Below are positions 16,908 to 23,979 of a stretch of DNA of 64,000 nucleotides, piece by piece. Origin of the DNA: a virus; IMG/VR virus record IMGVR_UViG_3300037107_000081, positions 1 through 64,000 of that record; one strand, 5' to 3'. Position numbers and translations under genes: made by a program. Each line of letters starts with the position of its first letter. Positions within the stretch are counted from its first letter, which is position 1. The notes under the pieces were generated by a model, which saw only the letters and a list, made by a program, of their open reading frames with translations, was not told the origin of the DNA and did no database searches.

Positions 16908-17611
16908 TGTTAAGAATAATTAGATTAGGAAACTCAATATCTAATTTATATGATGTTGATACTGATTGTGAATTTGAACCAGGAATGATTGCACAACATT
17001 ATAAAAGAGGAGATAAATCTGTTTGTGGTGTTAGTGATGGTAGTTTGCCATTTGGAATTATTGATGATTTTAGGAAAAATAATTTTATAACCACAGAATC
17101 TAATGAACATGTTGTTGCTGACGCATCTGTTGTTGATGTAAAAGATGGTAAATTAATAACTCCTGTAGATATTAAATTTCAGCTTAAGCAATCAGATATT
17201 ATCGCATCTACTTTTGAGGTTGTTACAAAACCTATAAATGTAAGCCTTATTCAAAAAACTGGTGTTGTTATATTTCCAGCAGGAACACAATTAAATTTTG
17301 ATGCTAATAAAGATGGTTTTATTGATTCTATATCAATGTATGTTAGATATTTTTATAAAAAACAAATTCCTAATTATTATACTTCTGTAACAAATGGCAA
17401 GATAACTGTTTGGTCTTCTAACCATGGTATGTTTGAAACAGATCAGTTCGAGACAAATGTAGATTATGAATTACACAAACATATTAATCTTTTTGTGTCG
17501 AGTAATGGAAAGCTTACTTCGTTTCAATTACACAGTTCCCAGCAACCTTTTGGAAAAATAATATATCCACCAACAAATAATAGACCAATCTTAACTTTTC
17601 TTATGTTTTAG
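16907..17611 (+). CDS. capsid-decoration-like protein, paralog of 50873-51568
   Basis: The 234-residue protein aligns along its whole length with the gene at 50873. Shared blocks are EFEPGMIAQ, VCGVSDG, GIIDDF, LITP(V/I)D, FPAGTxLNFD, G(K/H)ITVW and NGKLT near the end. The 50873 and 59136 relatives lie in the capsid module, so a virion-surface or decoration role is inferred. This copy overlaps the recA stop by one base and so is co-translated with recombination genes. The high Phe/Lys content compared with the virion copies suggests divergence. Confidence 0.7.
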   Translation: MLRIIRLGNSISNLYDVDTDCEFEPGMIAQHYKRGDKSVCGVSDGSLPFGIIDDFRKNNFITTESNEHVVADASVVDVKDGKLITPVDIKFQLKQSDIIASTFEVVTKPINVSLIQKTGVVIFPAGTQLNFDANKDGFIDSISMYVRYFYKKQIPNYYTSVTNGKITVWSSNHGMFETDQFETNVDYELHKHINLFVSSNGKLTSFQLHSSQQPFGKIIYPPTNNRPILTFLMF

Positions 17612-17630
17612 CTTAAAATACCGAGGATTA

Positions 17631-17939
17631 ATGACATCTTTTAATGCACAACCAGTAGATAGATCTGCTATTAAACCGATATATATTATAGTGGCAGAAG
17701 ACCCGTCCGAACCCGAAGGAATTGCTTATTATAAGTCGCAAGATTTAAATGAAAACTCAGCATTTCTAGAGATAAGAATTGGTTACCTGCTAAATAAAAC
17801 ACAAGCGGTAAAACTAGTTAAAGATCCTCATGCATCAATAAATGGCAAAACGGAACCAAAAGCAATTAATCGCAAAATTCCGTGGAGCAGAATAATTCGC
17901 ATAGATCACATAACGTACAACAAAAAATCGCAAGATTAA
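17631..17939 (+). CDS. hypothetical protein (102 aa)
   Basis: CCGAGGAT provides a ribosome site. The protein appears globular and beta-rich, with a basic C terminus (AINRKIPWSRIIRID, about residues 78-92). No family is recognised. It is the last gene of the recA group before a perfect palindrome at 17944. Confidence 0.6.
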   Translation: MTSFNAQPVDRSAIKPIYIIVAEDPSEPEGIAYYKSQDLNENSAFLEIRIGYLLNKTQAVKLVKDPHASINGKTEPKAINRKIPWSRIIRIDHITYNKKSQD

Positions 17940-17943
17940 TTAT

Positions 17944-17959
17944 CCATATTAAAATATGG
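17944..17959. promoter_or_regulatory. perfect 16-bp palindrome CCATATTAAAATATGG
   Basis: The sequence is a perfect inverted repeat with 7-bp arms around AA. It lies between the stop at 17939 and a small basic gene. A dimeric repressor site is possible; there is no T-run to make it a terminator. Confidence 0.4.
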
Positions 17960-17976
17960 ACTTGAGTAAGTAGGAA

Positions 17977-18162
17977 ATGCCAATTTCGAAAGAACAAGTT
18001 AAACAAGAGATTAGAGTGCCCAAGATCATTGGACGCAAGCGTAAGTCTGCGTCCAAGGGTCGTTTGAAGGAAACTGAACTAACTAACCGTGGCAGGTTGA
18101 ACAATATGCAGGATGCTTCTCAGGGGCGAGAGTTTATGCTAATATTAAACCACTTGAAGTAG
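17977..18162 (+). CDS. small basic protein (61 aa)
   Basis: The basic protein (IIGRKRKSASKGRLKE) has little hydrophobic core and ends LILNHLK. AGTAGGAA precedes the ATG closely. It might bind nucleic acid by charge, but no family is recognised and it could be a small regulator. Confidence 0.5.
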   Translation: MPISKEQVKQEIRVPKIIGRKRKSASKGRLKETELTNRGRLNNMQDASQGREFMLILNHLK

Positions 18163-18318
18163 ATATACTATATATGATTAAGTGGAGGTTTTTGATTAGT
18201 CTAAATTCTTAACATTTATAAATTTCTTATTAAATCTTAACTTATTAAATGTAAATTAAAAGTAAACCAAAACTGTAAACCAATCAAGGTAAACAAAATA
18301 ACAAATAAGGTAAACAAA
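18163..18318 (+). promoter_or_regulatory. SSB leader: GATATA box, then four GTAAAC repeats before the ATG
   Basis: This 156-bp A/T-rich leader has a TAGATATACTATATATG segment at its upstream edge (18160-18175), a possible promoter. It then has four copies of GTAAAC(C/A)AA starting at 18262, 18275, 18289 and 18310. The last copy overlaps the AAGG ribosome site and touches the start codon. Two TCTTAAC words lie further upstream. T4 gene 32 protein represses its own message by binding an unstructured A/U-rich leader, and this leader has the right layout for the same control. Confidence 0.5.
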
Positions 18319-19101
18319 ATGACTGAAAATACAAACGTAAATACAAGCAAGCCGTCCGTAGGAATTCGACCATGGGGCACTCCACAAAAACAACAACGCA
18401 GATTCGATGATGAAGATCTTCCGCGTTTGAATTATATGAAGTTGCTACCAGGACTTAATACTGTAAGAGCTGTTTCTGATATGGGTGTTTATTATCAAGC
18501 ACGCGTTAAGCTTCCAAACAGTAAGAGTTCATTCGGTGATCGTATTCGCACATCATATCCAACGTATGATGACTGTCCAATAATTGAGTTCTTTGGTATG
18601 GAAGGTAAAGAGCGCTACTATGTTGTAGTTATCGACCGTGCAGATCCTACTGAACTAAAGCTATTGGATATGGGTCAGTTGGTTCAGGAACAAATTGATA
18701 ATAATCTTGAGGTTATTAATTCAATGCGTAAGAGTGGAGATAAAGTTAACCCACGTGACTTTGATATTTCCATTAAGTTTAATCCAAAGAGCAAGAAGCC
18801 AGCAGGTTATCACAGTGTTGTTTGTGGACAGGTAGATCCGATGTCAGCAGAAGATCTAAAGCTTATTTCTGATATTGGTGGTGAGGAAGTGATTATTAAG
18901 ATCATTAATCGTCAGCTTATTTGCCCGAAGCGTGAGACTGTTATCAAGAACCTAAAGAAGCTTGGTTGGGATGGTAGTGTTGTGCCCAAGGAAGAGAAAA
19001 AGGCCAAAGGAGCAAAGTTGGAAGAGGCTACGGAAGACGATTATAGTTTTCAAGCGCCTTCTACCAGTGAAACAGAAACGGACGAAGCAGTTAACGCCTG
19101 A
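18319..19101 (+). CDS. single-stranded DNA-binding protein, T4 gp32-like
   Basis: This 260-residue protein sits in the recombination/replication cluster. An N-terminal basic segment (TPQKQQRRFDDED) leads into an OB-type core with the phage SSB-like run YDDCPIIEFFG, then RYYVVVIDRADP (about residues 76-104). It ends in a flexible acidic tail (EEATEDDYSF ... ETETDEAVNA), the usual partner-binding tail of SSBs. It would coat ssDNA and interact with the polymerase, recombinase and primase. No gp32 zinc finger is visible. The repeated leader suggests autoregulation. Confidence 0.75.
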   Translation: MTENTNVNTSKPSVGIRPWGTPQKQQRRFDDEDLPRLNYMKLLPGLNTVRAVSDMGVYYQARVKLPNSKSSFGDRIRTSYPTYDDCPIIEFFGMEGKERYYVVVIDRADPTELKLLDMGQLVQEQIDNNLEVINSMRKSGDKVNPRDFDISIKFNPKSKKPAGYHSVVCGQVDPMSAEDLKLISDIGGEEVIIKIINRQLICPKRETVIKNLKKLGWDGSVVPKEEKKAKGAKLEEATEDDYSFQAPSTSETETDEAVNA

Positions 19102-19183
19102 TCTTGTTTTCGACTTACTTAGTAGTGAAGAAGAATATTAACTTGGCTTAACTTATTGTTACTGTCCATAGGCGTTCGTGAAT

Positions 19184-19232
19184 TGGGAAAGGATGATTCT
19201 TCAATGGGTCCTCCTTTTCTTTTGATATATAC
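19184..19232 (+). promoter_or_regulatory. weak terminator followed by GATATAT promoter-like box
   Basis: GAAAGGA and TCCTTTTC can pair across a loop and end in T-rich sequence. TTTGATATATA (19221-19231) follows at once. The gene start at 19239 is only 8 nt beyond the box and has no ribosome site. If transcription starts about 7 nt past the box, the message would be leaderless. The same architecture recurs at 63082-63139. The stem here is poor. Confidence 0.45.
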
Positions 19233-19238
19233 ACTTAC

Positions 19239-19850
19239 ATGAAAAGAGTAATTGGGCTTGACGCATCGACCTCAGTAATAGGGATTGGAATTATTGATTA
19301 TGATGGTTATAATACAATCCTAGTCCATTGTGAATATTATAAACCAGACAAAACTAATGGTATTTTGGAAATGTTGCGTCAGGCAAGAGATTATATATTA
19401 AGTATAGCTATAAAATATAATATTGATGAGTTTGTTATTGAAGATTATATTAGATTTATGAAGGGTAGTTCTTCGGCGGCTACTACAATTCCTCTTGCAA
19501 TATTAAATATGACTCTTAGATTAGCTATTCTTGATAATTTAAATATTAATCCTGAATGTCTTAATGTTTTAAAAATTCGTCACACACTAAAATTATCCAA
19601 ACAATTACCAGCCAAAGAGGATATGCCGGATCTTGTAGCTCATCATTTAAATATTGATTATCCATGGTTATATAAAATAAACAAGCGCACAAAACAACAA
19701 GTAATTATGGAAGAATCTCGGGATGTGGCTGATGCAATTTCTGTCGCACTAGCTTATATAAAACTTCAACAAAAACCACCAAAGAAATCCAAACCGGTAA
19801 AAATAAAATCCAAAACAAATGTAAAATCAAAATCTTCTGGTAAAAAATAA
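19239..19850 (+). CDS. RuvC-like Holliday junction resolvase (RNase H fold)
   Basis: The 203-residue protein carries the RuvC acidic residues: D8 in VIGLDAST, E68 in FVIEDYIRF, and D162/D165 in SRDVADAISVAL. These coordinate Mg2+ for symmetric cleavage of four-way junctions before packaging. The C-terminal ~30 residues are a Lys-rich tail that ends in SSGKK. That end is encoded by a partial copy of the dispersed motif (19833-19855). The stop overlaps the dnaJ start (TAATG). Confidence 0.88.
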   Translation: MKRVIGLDASTSVIGIGIIDYDGYNTILVHCEYYKPDKTNGILEMLRQARDYILSIAIKYNIDEFVIEDYIRFMKGSSSAATTIPLAILNMTLRLAILDNLNINPECLNVLKIRHTLKLSKQLPAKEDMPDLVAHHLNIDYPWLYKINKRTKQQVIMEESRDVADAISVALAYIKLQQKPPKKSKPVKIKSKTNVKSKSSGKK

Positions 19851-19855
19851 TGAAT
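19833..19855 (+). repeat. partial dispersed motif overlapping a stop/start junction
   Basis: The sequence TCTTCTGGTAAAAAATAATG covers the last codons of the RuvC-like gene (SSGKK-stop) and the dnaJ start codon. The distal CAATAAATGTAT half is missing. Other in-gene copies also encode SGKK. Confidence 0.55.
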
Positions 19856-20830
19856 ACGCACGAAGCTTGTCAATTATTAGGAATACCCGTAAATTCCCCA
19901 ATGGAAGATGCTAAGGCCGCATTTAAAAAACTAGCAATACAATATCACCCAGATCGAAATAAAGATCCAGGCGCAGAGGATAAGTTTAAGGAAATTAATA
20001 CAGCTTTCCAGTTCCTTGAGAAATATGGAACCAATCCTCAAAACAATATTAATACGGGAGGTTTTGGTTTTAATATTGATTTCGGTGACCTTAATCAACG
20101 TATGGCCCAGATGTTTCACCAGAATTTTGTCATTAATCATCCAGGCCCTCCAATTGTAATAACCATATCAATTCCTTTCGAGATGTCTGTCCTTGGTGGA
20201 AATAAAGAAATTACATATAATAGATTAGTGAAATGTGCCAATTGTATAGATGGAAAAACTAAAGTGCCTTGTAAGAAATGTAATGGTACAGGTAAACGAA
20301 AATATGGCGGTGATTTTAATGGGGGATTCAAACCAGCTGATGATAGAGAACTTCCCTGTAATGGATGTACAGCTACCGGATCCACTACCTATGGAATATG
20401 TAAAGCCTGTAATGGATCATCTAAAACACAAACTTCAGAGACATTTTCAATCCAAATCCCACCAGGTGTTCAAAATGGTAACAACTTAATAATGAATGGT
20501 AGAGGAAATTATCGGATTATGGATTTGTATGATGCACTTGTTATTGTTATAAACGTTGAAAAAGACCCTGATTTTATCCTTGTTGGAAATGATGTTATAT
20601 CTAATGTTGAGCTTAGTTTGTTGGAAGCCCTCAAAGGAACAAAGAAAAGCTTAAGAACTATAAAAGGTGAGAAAACATTACAATTCAATCCAAAGATAAA
20701 AAACGGTGATAAAATAAAGGTATCAGGATTCGGAGTACCACCAAACGGCCATCATGTATACGAAATTACTGTAAACTATCCAGAAGATGTGTCAGAATTA
20801 ATTAATGTACTGGAAAAAGATATTATATAA
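19850..20830 (+). CDS. dnaJ: DnaJ (Hsp40) co-chaperone with zinc-binding domain
   Basis: The J domain (residues 1-70) keeps the essential HPD (33-35, QYHPDRN). A short Gly/Phe-containing linker follows. The cysteine-rich zinc domain (about 125-190) has four Cys pairs (CANC, CKKCNGTG, CNGC, CKACNGS). The C-terminal substrate domain (about 190-320) is shorter than in E. coli DnaJ (326 versus 376 aa). It should stimulate the ATPase of host DnaK and deliver substrates. No phage DnaK or GrpE is in the window. Confidence 0.95.
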   Translation: MNTHEACQLLGIPVNSPMEDAKAAFKKLAIQYHPDRNKDPGAEDKFKEINTAFQFLEKYGTNPQNNINTGGFGFNIDFGDLNQRMAQMFHQNFVINHPGPPIVITISIPFEMSVLGGNKEITYNRLVKCANCIDGKTKVPCKKCNGTGKRKYGGDFNGGFKPADDRELPCNGCTATGSTTYGICKACNGSSKTQTSETFSIQIPPGVQNGNNLIMNGRGNYRIMDLYDALVIVINVEKDPDFILVGNDVISNVELSLLEALKGTKKSLRTIKGEKTLQFNPKIKNGDKIKVSGFGVPPNGHHVYEITVNYPEDVSELINVLEKDII

Positions 20831-20869
20831 ATTCTCTGGTAAAAATAAAGTAAATGACCAAAATGTAAC
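20831..20869 (+). repeat. dispersed motif, forward copy before the zinc-ribbon gene
   Basis: The sequence is ATTCTCTGGTAAAAATAA, then AGTAAATGACCAAAATGTAAC. It directly follows the dnaJ stop. The middle word AAATGACCAAAATG is shared with the copy at 33522. The next gene begins 27 bp later with AAAGGA. Confidence 0.75.
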
Positions 20870-20896
20870 AAATGGATAATATTATAAAGGAAAACA

Positions 20897-21253
20897 ATGG
20901 ATTATAGATCATTCTGCGACAACAAAGACTGCCATAAAGAAATGAGACCGGTAGTTGATAAGGAAACTTTAATTGCTTATTGTACCGAATGTGGAAAGCA
21001 AGTTAACAACATTTCTCCATTCATGCGCCGACAAATGATGTCCTTCGATCAAATAAGGCGTAATGAAAAAAAGAAATTACCATGGGCTATAAAATGTAAC
21101 GGCGAGAAGTGTAAGAAGGAAGGCCCACCTGAATTGAAGGAAGGTAAGTTGGTGTGCTCATTCTGTGGAAAAGAATTAGATCATGTCGCTAAGCCTTTTG
21201 CCGAAATGATTAAAGTTAACCTTACTGCACAGAATAGGGCCGATGGAAAGTGA
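20897..21253 (+). CDS. double zinc-ribbon protein (118 aa), possible primase zinc-binding partner
   Basis: Two four-cysteine ribbons are visible: CDNKDC with CTECGK (about residues 7-34) and CNGEKC with CSFCGK (about 68-95). The stop overlaps the GTG start of the TOPRIM primase. DnaG-type primases normally have an N-terminal zinc-binding domain, and the primase here lacks one. This separate protein could supply it. That link is inference from context. Confidence 0.65.
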   Translation: MDYRSFCDNKDCHKEMRPVVDKETLIAYCTECGKQVNNISPFMRRQMMSFDQIRRNEKKKLPWAIKCNGEKCKKEGPPELKEGKLVCSFCGKELDHVAKPFAEMIKVNLTAQNRADGK

Positions 21254-22050
21254 CCGCCATTGCTCAACATAAATCAAAACAAAAAATATTGAATAAAGTT
21301 GTCTTGGCGTGTAGGCACTTACTTACATCAGAACAAGCTAAGAAGGCCAGGATTTGTCTTAATTCCAGGCTTTCTAAGGAACATCAGCAGGCTTGGCAAT
21401 TCGGATACTTCCCAACCGATGATCATTTAAGTGATTTGACAGATTTGGTTGATAAAAAAGATCTTGAACAACTAAATATATATTATCCAAAGTATATTTC
21501 AGGTGGTCAGATGGCGCATGGTCATTTTAGTGAACATAATTTATTAATGCCTTTTTATAATGTACATGGGGAAATAGTAAGCTTAGTAGGAAGATGTTTA
21601 TTATCTGAGGAAGAAAGACAAGAAGCTAAGCTGAATAAATATAAGTATAGCGCCGGTTGTAAAAAAGATCTGTTTGTCTATGGATTAAATAAGGCTAAAC
21701 AATCAATTATAGAGAAAAATTGTGTGATTGTAACGGAAGGCCAGTTTGACGCGATCTCATTGAATATAATGGGGATTGAGAATGTAGTGGCGTTGGGGTG
21801 GGCAAACATTTCTAGATATCAAATGTTTCAGCTTCATAGGTATACTAATAATATTATACTGATGCTTGATAATGATGAGGCTGGTCAAAAGGGTAAGGTT
21901 AAGATAAAAGAGAAATATAAAGATGTGTGTAATATTAAATTATTAAGTCCTCCGAAAGGATTTAAAGATATAGATGAGTTTTTTAGGAGCTCGAAAGATA
22001 TTGATATGGTTAATCGTGTTATATGTATGTTAAATGGCTTCGCGTATTAA
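21250..22050 (+). CDS. DnaG-type primase catalytic core (TOPRIM)
   Basis: Translation starts at a GTG overlapping the upstream stop. The 266-residue protein has the primase N-subdomain pattern (FGYFPTDDHLSDL, then LLMPFYNVHGEIVSLVGR, about 97-114). A TOPRIM fold follows, with VTEGQFDAISL (about 161-171) and LMLDNDEAGQKG (about 205-216). It synthesises RNA primers for the DnaE-type polymerase. No helicase domain is attached, and the N-terminal zinc ribbon is absent but encoded just upstream. Confidence 0.87.
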   Translation: MTAIAQHKSKQKILNKVVLACRHLLTSEQAKKARICLNSRLSKEHQQAWQFGYFPTDDHLSDLTDLVDKKDLEQLNIYYPKYISGGQMAHGHFSEHNLLMPFYNVHGEIVSLVGRCLLSEEERQEAKLNKYKYSAGCKKDLFVYGLNKAKQSIIEKNCVIVTEGQFDAISLNIMGIENVVALGWANISRYQMFQLHRYTNNIILMLDNDEAGQKGKVKIKEKYKDVCNIKLLSPPKGFKDIDEFFRSSKDIDMVNRVICMLNGFAY

Positions 22051-22071
22051 TGGCTTCTTCTAAGGAAATGA

Positions 22072-22548
22072 ATGGGTAAAAAAAATAATAGATCGAATGG
22101 GTATCAACATCTTTTTGCAGAACAAAGTTATCCGATTGAGATTTTGTCGGAATTTAGCGAGAGTCAAGGATTAGTTGAGAATTACAATCCAGATGATAAA
22201 GAAGAATTGTTGATATTAAAAGAAAGGCTTATTGAAGAATTTTGGAGAATTGCTAAGGAAAATTTAACCAAAAGACAATTAGAAGTAATTACACTGATGT
22301 CGAAGAATTACACCCAGATCGAGATCGCGAAAATTTTGCGCGTGAACCAATCTTCGATCACGAAGAGCCTGAACGGAAATTCAGATTATCGCGGTACTGT
22401 AAAAGGAGATGGAGACAAGAAATCAAGATCTACAAAGATCAGGGTGTACGGAGGCATCCGCCGTAAAATGAAAAAGATTGCTGACAAAGATCCTAGAGTG
22501 ATTGAAATCCTTGAACAAATGGCTGATATTCATTCACAATATTCTTAG
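22072..22548 (+). CDS. sigma-70 region-4-like helix-turn-helix protein
   Basis: Residues ~65-102 read LTKRQLEVITLMSKNYTQ, then EIAKILRVNQSSITKSLNG. This is a region-4/LuxR-type HTH of the kind that contacts a -35 element. No region 2 is visible in the 158-residue protein, so it is not a complete sigma factor. It may be an appropriated region-4 module, as with T4 gp55-type late factors, or a DNA-binding regulator. It is a good candidate reader of one of the recurrent promoter-like motifs, though this is inference. Confidence 0.7.
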   Translation: MGKKNNRSNGYQHLFAEQSYPIEILSEFSESQGLVENYNPDDKEELLILKERLIEEFWRIAKENLTKRQLEVITLMSKNYTQIEIAKILRVNQSSITKSLNGNSDYRGTVKGDGDKKSRSTKIRVYGGIRRKMKKIADKDPRVIEILEQMADIHSQYS

Positions 22549-22862
22549 ATTATTCCTTGTTCAGCCAGTATTTGTTGAATATGGTTTCTGATCTCTTCTT
22601 CTGTTTGATTATAATAAGTACAAATAAGAAGACAATTATTTTCTTTGCATAATCTATATTTATCTGCATCTTTATATAATTGATAGAAAAAATCTTTTAT
22701 TCCATTACGATGAAAACTATTGTAAATATAACAGTGTTGTGGACCTTGATGTTCTAGTATTATATTTAATTCTTCGCAGTAACAGTCGGCTTCATATGGG
22801 TATTTTGTTTTTTCATTAAATTTAAAAAAGAATTCTTCACTAAAAATTTGTTGATAGATTGA
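22545..22862 (-). pseudogene. headless remnant of a PD-(D/E)XK (EDxHD/Vsr-like) endonuclease
   Basis: The minus strand has 105 open codons with no ATG, GTG or TTG. The sequence is clearly protein-like. YPYEADCYCEELNIILEHQG, then PQHCYIY, then FFYQLYKDADKYRL, then NNCLLICTYY match a phage homing-endonuclease core (D...E.QG.QH...D..K...C...LI.I.Y). The frame is closed by a stop at 22863-22865, exactly where a plus-strand remnant begins. The N-terminal DNA-binding part appears lost. Convergent overlap with the plus gene ending at 22548 is 4 nt. Confidence 0.6.
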
Positions 22863-23054
22863 TTATTACTTTTAACGAATCTTTGAATAAATACAAAGAT
22901 AATTTGTCAGAGACGGAATTAGAGGATATAATTCAGCAATCACTAATGGAATTTTGGATAAGCGCTAGTACTGTTGGTTTCAGAAAAACAAAAAGAAAAA
23001 TTAAGTGAAATACCTTTTATAGATATGATTATGTCATTTGGTGAGGTGAATTAA
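22859..23054 (+). pseudogene. possible frameshifted small gene
   Basis: From a TTG at 22859 the frame reads 49 codons (SLNKYKDNLSETELEDIIQQ in part). A +1 shift near 22975 then continues as KEKLSEIPFIDMIMSFGEVN to a stop at 23054. Both halves look like ordinary soluble protein. No ATG start is present. A decayed gene next to the endonuclease remnant is the simplest reading; a chance frame cannot be excluded. Confidence 0.35.
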
Positions 23055-23367
23055 TAGCCAATGTCTTAAACCTCATCAGCTGTCTTTTAATATCCAGCTC
23101 CAGCATTTGTATATTATCACCTTTTGCTTCGGCTATCTTTAATTTATTTTCTATCCACCATTTTTCAGGAAATCCGCACAGATCCACATAAACAATATAG
23201 TTAAACTTATTATTTCGCGTTTTCTTAGCTGATATTGTAATAAGAATATCTCCAATGACTCCCTCCCAATTGAGGTTGCCATTGCCCGAAGTTGTTCTTT
23301 CTTCGAGTGGTATTCCAATAAAAGTCTGCATGAGAAGATGCAAGATTATTCTAATGATTATTGCCAT
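23029..23367 (-). CDS. minus-strand hypothetical protein (112 aa)
   Basis: This is one of the few leftward genes. It starts MAIIIRIILHLLM, a hydrophobic N terminus, or at a later Met (MQTFIGIPLEERTTSG, about residue 13). A mixed domain (FNYIVYVDLCGFPEKWW) and a charged helix follow. It lies in a 0.9-kb patch that also holds the endonuclease and frameshifted remnants, consistent with an inserted accessory segment. No family is recognised. Confidence 0.5.
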   Translation of the reverse strand: MAIIIRIILHLLMQTFIGIPLEERTTSGNGNLNWEGVIGDILITISAKKTRNNKFNYIVYVDLCGFPEKWWIENKLKIAEAKGDNIQMLELDIKRQLMRFKTLAINSPHQMT

Positions 23368-23463
23368 GATATATTTGTAGGGTAATAATATAGCAATATC
23401 TTGTGGGTATATTTTCGCATTGATTTAGCGAATTTGCCCAACGCCGTTATTATTGGAGAACCC

Positions 23464-23970
23464 ATGGATGATAAGTTTGCAGTTGATTTTGATAACCTAA
23501 CCCAAAAATTACTACCCAAGCGCGCTTATCGTTTGTCAGATGTAGCCGATCGTGTTGAAAAGGTTGGTTTTGATTTGGTTCGTTTCCGAGATAATGAGGA
23601 TACAGAACAATTATGGCAGGTACAAAAGAATCCTGATGGTGATGAAGTAATTGTTGCTCTTTACAATGATAACGGTGAAGAAATAAAGGCTGAGTCAAGC
23701 ATCAAGAAGAATTGGGAAGCAATACCTGACAAGAAGGCAGTTCATGTTTTTTACAAAGGTGAGGCATTGCTTTCATTGTCTAGTCAGGATCTTGGGGTTC
23801 CTGCCGACGAGTTTAATATTGTTCGCAGATGGTTGCCAAGAAAGCTTGAGACTGACCAAAACTTCCAGAGAATATTACTCAGCAAGGTAGCTAATGATGG
23901 TCGAAAGCTAATTGCTCAGAGATTTCCAGAACTCACAAAGGTTGCCAATATTTCAACTGAGACGGTATAA
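23464..23970 (+). CDS. hypothetical virion-module protein (168 aa)
   Basis: The ATG at 23464 with GGAG 7 nt upstream is preferred over a TTG start at 23401. The first gene of the rightward virion module is acidic and mixed alpha/beta. It contains WQVQKNPDGDEVIVALYND, about residues 50-68. The following genes are spaced by 2-10 nt, indicating one operon. No family is recognised. Confidence 0.65.
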   Translation: MDDKFAVDFDNLTQKLLPKRAYRLSDVADRVEKVGFDLVRFRDNEDTEQLWQVQKNPDGDEVIVALYNDNGEEIKAESSIKKNWEAIPDKKAVHVFYKGEALLSLSSQDLGVPADEFNIVRRWLPRKLETDQNFQRILLSKVANDGRKLIAQRFPELTKVANISTETV

Positions 23971-23979
23971 CGAGGAATT

